From NCBI GenBank assembly GCA_002351955.1, contig DEHO01000014.1:53832-65597 (forward strand): 11,766 nucleotides of DNA, read 5' to 3'. The translations under genes and the position numbers were made by a program. The DNA comes from Flavobacteriales bacterium UBA2798 (GTDB lineage: Bacteria > Bacteroidota > Bacteroidia > Flavobacteriales_D > UBA2798). Below are positions 6,730-11,766 of this stretch, piece after piece (positions within the stretch are counted from its first letter, which is position 1; each line of letters begins with the position of its first letter). The notes beneath the pieces were generated by a model. It saw only the letters and a list, made by a program, of their open reading frames with translations. It was not told where the DNA came from and did not search any database.

Positions 6730-9711
6730 ATGCGCGGTATTTTATTCTTTCTTCTTCTTCATTTATCCGGTGTATTATCAGCACAACATGATCATCTCGT
6801 AGTACAACAGGGACATACTGACGAAATTCTTTTTGTTTCTGTTGATCCCAAAGGCAAAACGTATGCAACTGCAAGTCGTGATAAAACCGTTAAGGTTTGG
6901 GACCTCCGTAGTGGAAAATTGATTAAAACAGTAACAGGATTTTCATTTTATGTTACAAAGGTCGGTTATAGTCCCGAAGGTGGATTTTTATACATGCGTG
7001 GTGATCTGGGTACATGCAAAGTTTTTTCGACCGGTAATTTTGAAGAAGTCACCACAAAATTTTACGATGATTTTTTCCCAATAACACAATTGAATTTCGG
7101 TGTAAACGATGATATGTTGTTGTTCGGTATAAAAGGATCTGCATTTATTGTAAATACAAAGTCGTGGAATAAACATTTGTTATCCGGACGCGTTGCCGGT
7201 GAAGTGGATCATATTGTTTTCGATCCGGGTACTAAAAAGGTAACAGTCCGTGCCAAAGGAGGAAATCCAACGGATATTGATGTTGCCTCCATCCTTGGCA
7301 AGGAAAATTTTTCCATCGACCGAAAACCTTCCGAGTTTTATCCTTACAGTGCTGAGGTTAATTCTACCATTGTAACCATTAAGGATGCCTCCGGTTCTGT
7401 CATTGCCATTCGTAAGCAACCACGTGTCTCTATTCCTTCCAACGCGGTTTTTAGTCCCGATAATCAATCACTGGCCATTTGCTTTGAGTCAAGCAACAAT
7501 GTTCTGATCTTTTCCATTCGTCATAATTCCGTTCAACGCATACCAACCAAATTTGCGGAAGTCCGTGCTGTTGTATTTTCTCCCGATGGAAAACGAATTC
7601 TAATTGGAGATGGCGCTCAGATGATATCCTGCAATATGGATGGTTCCGAAAGAAAAAGTCACTATGAACACAATGCTGCAATTACCTGTGCGGATATCAG
7701 CAAGGATAATAAATTATTGTTATCGGGAAGTGTGGATGGTTCATTGAGTTTGTATGATTTAGTGCAGGGTAAACTGCTTGCAAGCGTAAAGGCAGGGGGG
7801 GTAGTTACGTCGTTGAGTATTCACCCAAAGGGAAAACTTGCTGCAGTTGCGGAAGATGGTCATGTTACCGTTTTTAAATTGCCTGCACTGAAAGAAGAAA
7901 AGGTTGCGATCAAGGGAACAGCAACACGAAGCACAGATTTTTCAGGCGATGGAAAATTTCTGGTGGCTCAGGATGCAAAGACCAAAAGGGTAATGTTGTA
8001 CGAAACAGGAAAAGAGGAACCTGCAAAATCATTCCGCGACCCATCCGAGCACAAAACGCGAAGTGAAGCTGCAATCAGAAAACAATTGTTTCCTGTTGCT
8101 TTTTCCAATACCGGGAAATTCCTGATCAGCATGGGTGAGGAGTGGGTCATGCATTTGCGGGTTCAACCCGATTATTCTGTATCTGAATTGAAAGGACATT
8201 CCAGCTGGGCCAATTCGTTTCACTTCAGTAGTGATGATAAATTACTTGTTTCCACTTCGGATGACGGATCTGTAAGGCTTTGGGATACTGATAAAAAGCA
8301 AAATATCGCTACCATGGTATTCAACGATAAGGATTTCGTGGTTGCCAACAGTGAGAATTACTATTTCACGTCAAAAGGAGGATACGATTTGGTTGGTTTT
8401 TACAAAGGAGGAAATGTTTTTCCATTTGAACAATTTGATTTGGTATTGAATCGTCCGGATAAAGTTTTATCAACATTGGGATCAAAAAACGTTGCACTTA
8501 TTGCTGCGCTGGAGAAAACCTGGATGAAACGGATCGAGAAATCAGGATTGCAAAAAGTTGAAGCAGGTGGAAATCCTCCTGTGGTATCAATTCTCAATCG
8601 CGATAAAATCGGAATTCAGACCAAAACTAAGGATCTCAAACTCTCCCTTCGTGCAACATCTCAAGGCGCTGCGATCGACAGAATTCTAATTTGGATCAAT
8701 GAAGTTCCTGTATTTGGTAAAAATGGAATCTCCTTGAAGAAAAAAGGCCTCACAGATCACACACAGGACATAATCATTCCTTTAGCTGCAGGAAGTAATA
8801 CCATTGATGTTGCTGTGATGAACGATAAGGGGATTGAATCAGGAAGAGAACGTGTGATTACCGATTTTTCCGATAACTCAAAACCTACACTTTATTTTGC
8901 CGGATTGGGTATCTCAGAATTTGCACAATCTGGATTCAACCTGAAATACCCAACCAAAGATGTGAATGATATTGATGCCTTGGTGAAATCACTCAAAGGG
9001 ACAGTTTTTGCAGATGTACAAAGCAAAGTGTTTACCAATGAAAAAGTAACCGTATCTGCACTTGGTGATATTCGTTCCTTTTTTCGAAAGGCAGGACGAA
9101 ATGATATGGTGATTTTGTTTTTTGCAGGACATGGTGTGTTGGATGCCGGTTTTAATTATTATTTGTCGTCTTATGATATGGATTTCGCCTCTCCTGCTGC
9201 TAAGGGATTGTCTTACGAATCACTTGAATCCCTTCTGGATAGCATTGCTCCTCTGAAAAAGTTGTTTCTGATTGATGCCTGTCATAGCGGCGAAGTTGAA
9301 AAAGATGAAATGATCCTTGCTTCTGTTTCTACTGCAGAAAAAAACGGCGATGTTGGATTTCGTGCTGTAGGTAATGGTTTTGTGCGAAAAGACGCCATGG
9401 GATTACGTTCTTCATCCGAATTACTTAAGGAAATTTTTGCTGATGTTCGTCGCGGTACCGGTGCAACAATCATTAGCAGCGCCGGAGGGGCAGAATTTGC
9501 GATGGAGAGTAGCGAGTGGAAAAATGGCTTGTTTTCCTATTGTTTGCTGAATGGACTAAAGAATCATGAAGCAGATGCCGATGATAACGGAAAAGTCCAG
9601 GTAAGTGAATTGCTCAATTATGTGATGAATGCTGTTCGAGAACTTTCATCAGGACGGCAGAACCCTACAACACGGGCTGAGAATGTTTCATTGGATTTTG
9701 AGTTGTGGTAA
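6730..9711 (+). CDS. Exported WD40-caspase (peptidase C14/metacaspase-like) protein
   Basis: A 993-residue multidomain protein. Residues 1-18 are a type I signal peptide with likely cleavage after L-S-A, so the protein acts beyond the inner membrane. Residues about 20-535 are divergent WD40 blades, best seen at the ends (G-H-T-D-E at 28 with SRDKTVKVWD; K-G-H-S-S-W at 488 with SDDGSVRLWD at 519); the length suits two propellers. A linker with FEQFDLVLNRPDKVL and an Ig-like segment (about 614-705) follow. From 718 (PTLYFAGLGISEF) comes a caspase-fold domain with His801 in FFAGHG and Cys851 in LIDACHSGE, the intact catalytic dyad, then GATIISSAGGAEFA and S-E-W-K-N-G-L-F-S. An EF-hand loop spans 949-960. 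No T9SS C-terminal domain is visible. It leads a cluster with the DinB-like gene 17 nt downstream. Substrate and trigger are unknown. Confidence 0.93.
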   Translation: MRGILFFLLLHLSGVLSAQHDHLVVQQGHTDEILFVSVDPKGKTYATASRDKTVKVWDLRSGKLIKTVTGFSFYVTKVGYSPEGGFLYMRGDLGTCKVFSTGNFEEVTTKFYDDFFPITQLNFGVNDDMLLFGIKGSAFIVNTKSWNKHLLSGRVAGEVDHIVFDPGTKKVTVRAKGGNPTDIDVASILGKENFSIDRKPSEFYPYSAEVNSTIVTIKDASGSVIAIRKQPRVSIPSNAVFSPDNQSLAICFESSNNVLIFSIRHNSVQRIPTKFAEVRAVVFSPDGKRILIGDGAQMISCNMDGSERKSHYEHNAAITCADISKDNKLLLSGSVDGSLSLYDLVQGKLLASVKAGGVVTSLSIHPKGKLAAVAEDGHVTVFKLPALKEEKVAIKGTATRSTDFSGDGKFLVAQDAKTKRVMLYETGKEEPAKSFRDPSEHKTRSEAAIRKQLFPVAFSNTGKFLISMGEEWVMHLRVQPDYSVSELKGHSSWANSFHFSSDDKLLVSTSDDGSVRLWDTDKKQNIATMVFNDKDFVVANSENYYFTSKGGYDLVGFYKGGNVFPFEQFDLVLNRPDKVLSTLGSKNVALIAALEKTWMKRIEKSGLQKVEAGGNPPVVSILNRDKIGIQTKTKDLKLSLRATSQGAAIDRILIWINEVPVFGKNGISLKKKGLTDHTQDIIIPLAAGSNTIDVAVMNDKGIESGRERVITDFSDNSKPTLYFAGLGISEFAQSGFNLKYPTKDVNDIDALVKSLKGTVFADVQSKVFTNEKVTVSALGDIRSFFRKAGRNDMVILFFAGHGVLDAGFNYYLSSYDMDFASPAAKGLSYESLESLLDSIAPLKKLFLIDACHSGEVEKDEMILASVSTAEKNGDVGFRAVGNGFVRKDAMGLRSSSELLKEIFADVRRGTGATIISSAGGAEFAMESSEWKNGLFSYCLLNGLKNHEADADDNGKVQVSELLNYVMNAVRELSSGRQNPTTRAENVSLDFELW
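9574..9609 (+). other. EF-hand-type calcium loop in the caspase protein
   Basis: These twelve codons give D-A-D-D-N-G-K-V-Q-V-S-E (residues 949-960). This fits the canonical EF-hand loop: acidic or amide side chains at positions 1, 3 and 5, Gly at 6, a hydrophobic residue at 8 and Glu at 12. It sits after the caspase domain, followed by a helix (LLNYVMNAVREL). Calcium binding is inferred from the motif. Confidence 0.7.
9591..9613 (+). repeat. 23-nt direct repeat, internal copy
   Basis: This stretch inside the caspase gene, coding K955 to the start of residue 962, is identical to the last 23 bases of the window (11744-11766). The base before each copy differs (g here, a there), which marks the left end of the identity. 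Confidence 0.9.
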
Positions 9712-9728
9712 TAAGATTGTAATTTGAA

Positions 9729-10232
9729 ATGATGTCATTAACAGAACAAATGGTGAAGGAATACCGTCGTCGTGTATTTGGCGAAAGTATTCCACGTATC
9801 CGAAAGTGTCTGAATTTGTTATCGGAAGTGGAAATCTGGAAACAACCAAATTCAGAAATCCCTGCTGTGGGAAATTTGGTTCTTCATTTATGTGGAAATG
9901 CCAGACAATGGATGCTCTCCGGATTATTTAATATTGATGATGAAAGGAATCGAGATGCAGAATTTAATTCCAGGGGAGGCTGGACAAAGGCAGAATTACA
10001 CGCTTTATTGGATCAGTTAGAAAATGATGTTGATATCAATCTTGAATGTGTTTCGGAAAAGCTATTACACGAAATTCATAAAGTACAGGTTTTTAAGGAG
10101 AGTGGAATGAGTATTATGATACATGTTATTGAACATTTCTCCTACCATACCGGACAGATCAGTTTGCTAACTAAATATTATACTGAATTGGATTTAGGTT
10201 ATTATAGTGGATTGGATTTAAACAAGAAGTAG
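9729..10232 (+). CDS. DinB superfamily / DUF1572-like putative metalloprotein
   Basis: A 167-residue protein, normal length for a DinB-like four-helix bundle, without signal peptide. Family markers are S-E-I-P-A-V-G-N-L-V-L-H-L-C-G-N-x-R-Q-W (about 42-61) and HVIEHFSYHTGQISLLTKY (132-150). His53, His136 and His140 are placed to form the metal-binding triad typical of the fold. Relatives include thiol-dependent transferases, and many Bacteroidota use bacillithiol, so a thiol-transfer role is possible but unproven; the name refers to fold, not to DNA polymerase IV. The gene starts 17 nt after the caspase stop with a doubled ATG (9729 and 9732 are both possible), and ends 1 nt before the next start, so the three genes likely form one transcript. 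Confidence 0.85.
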   Translation: MMSLTEQMVKEYRRRVFGESIPRIRKCLNLLSEVEIWKQPNSEIPAVGNLVLHLCGNARQWMLSGLFNIDDERNRDAEFNSRGGWTKAELHALLDQLENDVDINLECVSEKLLHEIHKVQVFKESGMSIMIHVIEHFSYHTGQISLLTKYYTELDLGYYSGLDLNKK

Positions 10233-10233
10233 T

Positions 10234-11757
10234 ATGAGATTAACAAGATGCATTTTGGTTGGGGTTTTTATGCAAATTTTTTCTCCTGCCAATTCAACTT
10301 ATTATAGTCTGTCAGATTTTGCATTTCCTGTCAGAATGCTTGAATGGAGATCGATTCAATATTCTACAAAATTTCTCCTACACACGCAGCAAAACGATTA
10401 TAAAGGCGTTTTTCCGGGTTGGCAAAAAATTTCTCCTGGTTTACTTAAAGGGAAAAAGGAACGGAATTTTTTTCCTGCTTCCATGATGTATAACTATTCT
10501 CCTCAGTTTCTTGATTCACTTTCACCGGATGGAAGTATTGTATTAAAAAGAACCTCTGATACTATCGACATCAGCCGGGATTACGAAAGCTTTTATTGTA
10601 TGAAAGGCGAAGTAACCAATTCCCAATTCCGGGAATTCAGAGATTGGGTTCGTGATTCAGTTATCAGAAGGGTACTTTCTTTGAAAGATCCCAATGTATT
10701 TCTGCTTCAGTCCAGGAATGAAGATGGTTCTCGGAGGTTGAATTGGAAGGTTAAGGTGAGATTTAACGATTCTCTGATATCGAACCAAATTAAAGACCTA
10801 TATCTGCCTGATCATGAACGCTACTATAGAAGGAAAGAATTCGATTATAAAAAATTACAGTATATTTTTCAAATCGGACACGAAGAAAAAAATGTTCCGG
10901 TTGTTCCTGATTCTTTATCATGGGTATATGATTTTCAATACATGGAATACGCACTTCTGGATGGCTTTTGGTTGAATTTAATGGATCCTATGGTAAATAT
11001 GTATTTCTGGCATCCGGCATATGATGATTATCCGGTGGTTGGAATTACGTTTGAACAGGCGGCAGCATATTGTCAATGGAAAACTAAAATGATGAATAAT
11101 AAATTGGAGAAGAATGGAATAACAGTAAAGGTTTCTATTCCAACGGCAGTTGAATCTGATTTTGTTCATTTGTTTTTGCAATCCCAAACAGCACACGATC
11201 CTAAATACAACCTGGAAGAAATGTTTACTGATGTTCCACTATCCGTTTATGATGTTATTTCTTTTAGAGACTTAGCTATTCTTCAGGCTCATCAATTTTC
11301 AGATAGCATAAAATTGATTAGCCCTTTTGTGCCAAATGTCATCATTAACAGGTGGCTGAATCCTTATTGGTATAATGATTGTGTTTTTGGTGGAGAATTT
11401 ATTCGAAAAAACTCATCCGGAAAAAAGGAATCTGAAAAAGTTGAAAATTATTATGACAACGTATCCGAATGGATAGATACAGATTTTTCAGGCCTTCGGG
11501 TCGAGGTTCATGAGAGGAGAAGGAAAATGCAATTGCTGTATTTTCTTGAAAATTCAAAGAATGTATCATTTACAGAGCGTGCTGAAGGGGTTTTTAAAGG
11601 CAGCAAAATGATACGTGGTGTTAATTTTTTGGATGTAAGAAACGGATCAAAGGACTGGCTAATTCCATCCCATACGTTTCTTAGTCCTGACTCTGTAAGG
11701 TCTACTGTCGGTTTTCGTTGCGTAATGCGAGTGGAGGAAAAGAAAAAGTCCAGGTAA
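10234..11757 (+). CDS. Exported GldK-like SUMF1/FGE-fold protein
   Basis: A 507-residue protein with an N-terminal signal sequence (hydrophobic core 6-18, likely cleavage near A-N-S/T-Y-Y) and no lipobox. The body follows the layout of the gliding/T9SS lipoprotein GldK/PorK: E-S-F-Y-C-M-K-G-E-V-T-N-S-Q-F-R-E-F-x-x-W-V-R-D-S (from about 118), L-N-W-K-V-K-V, YLPDHERYYRRKEFDYKKL, then the FGE-type D-D-Y-P-V-V-G-I-T-F-E-Q-A-A-A-Y-C-Q-W (264-282), D-N-V-S-E-W near 413, and S-T-V-G-F-R-C-V ending at 497. The cysteines of active formylglycine-generating enzymes are absent, so it is probably a structural or binding protein. No gldLMN genes follow within the window. The last three codons and stop fall in the 23-nt repeat, so the exact C-terminus is uncertain. 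Confidence 0.82.
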   Translation: MRLTRCILVGVFMQIFSPANSTYYSLSDFAFPVRMLEWRSIQYSTKFLLHTQQNDYKGVFPGWQKISPGLLKGKKERNFFPASMMYNYSPQFLDSLSPDGSIVLKRTSDTIDISRDYESFYCMKGEVTNSQFREFRDWVRDSVIRRVLSLKDPNVFLLQSRNEDGSRRLNWKVKVRFNDSLISNQIKDLYLPDHERYYRRKEFDYKKLQYIFQIGHEEKNVPVVPDSLSWVYDFQYMEYALLDGFWLNLMDPMVNMYFWHPAYDDYPVVGITFEQAAAYCQWKTKMMNNKLEKNGITVKVSIPTAVESDFVHLFLQSQTAHDPKYNLEEMFTDVPLSVYDVISFRDLAILQAHQFSDSIKLISPFVPNVIINRWLNPYWYNDCVFGGEFIRKNSSGKKESEKVENYYDNVSEWIDTDFSGLRVEVHERRRKMQLLYFLENSKNVSFTERAEGVFKGSKMIRGVNFLDVRNGSKDWLIPSHTFLSPDSVRSTVGFRCVMRVEEKKKSR

Positions 11758-11766
11758 GTGAATTGC
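11744..11766 (+). repeat. 23-nt direct repeat, copy at window end
   Basis: The final 23 bases equal 9591-9613 in the caspase gene. Here they supply the last codons and the TAA stop of the GldK-like gene in another frame and run off the window edge, so the identity may extend further. Confidence 0.9.

Overview
The window looks like chromosomal DNA from a member of the Bacteroidota, probably an uncultured one. Four things point there: a perfect TAnnTTTG-type -7 promoter box in front of typA, few recognisable Shine-Dalgarno sites, the LemA/TPM gene pair in the form seen in that phylum, and a C-terminal gene resembling the gliding/T9SS lipoprotein GldK. Base composition is moderately AT-rich and even throughout. 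No tRNA, rRNA, insertion sequence, integrase or CRISPR array is visible.

Left part, minus strand (1-3183): htpG (Hsp90 chaperone), then lemA, then a cytoplasmic TPM-domain protein, then a TPM-domain lipoprotein cut by the left edge. The last three genes overlap each other (14 nt, then a 4-nt ATGA), so they are probably translationally coupled. The htpG-lemA gap is 77 nt with no clear terminator. The intergenic region upstream of htpG carries two short arrays of degenerate 7-nt repeats.

Middle (3425-6562): a short YopX-like gene and a seven-bladed WD40 protein on the plus strand are nearly fused. They converge on typA/bipA (ribosome-associated GTPase, minus strand), with a strong hairpin terminator between. 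typA starts at 6562, not at the longer 6616 start, because a clear promoter box lies inside the would-be extension.

Right part, plus strand (6730-11757): a tight three-gene cluster divergent from typA. It encodes an exported 993-residue WD40-caspase protein with an intact His/Cys dyad and a textbook EF-hand loop near its C-terminus, a DinB/DUF1572-type putative metal-binding protein, and an exported GldK-like SUMF1/FGE-fold protein with no catalytic cysteines. Gaps are 17 nt and 1 nt. This cluster is the most interesting part of the window: a possible calcium-responsive envelope protease with a sensor-like partner.

The last 23 bases of the window repeat, exactly, 23 bases inside the EF-hand-coding part of the caspase gene. 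This is either a duplicated caspase fragment starting downstream or an assembly join. It means the last codons of the GldK-like gene should be treated with caution.
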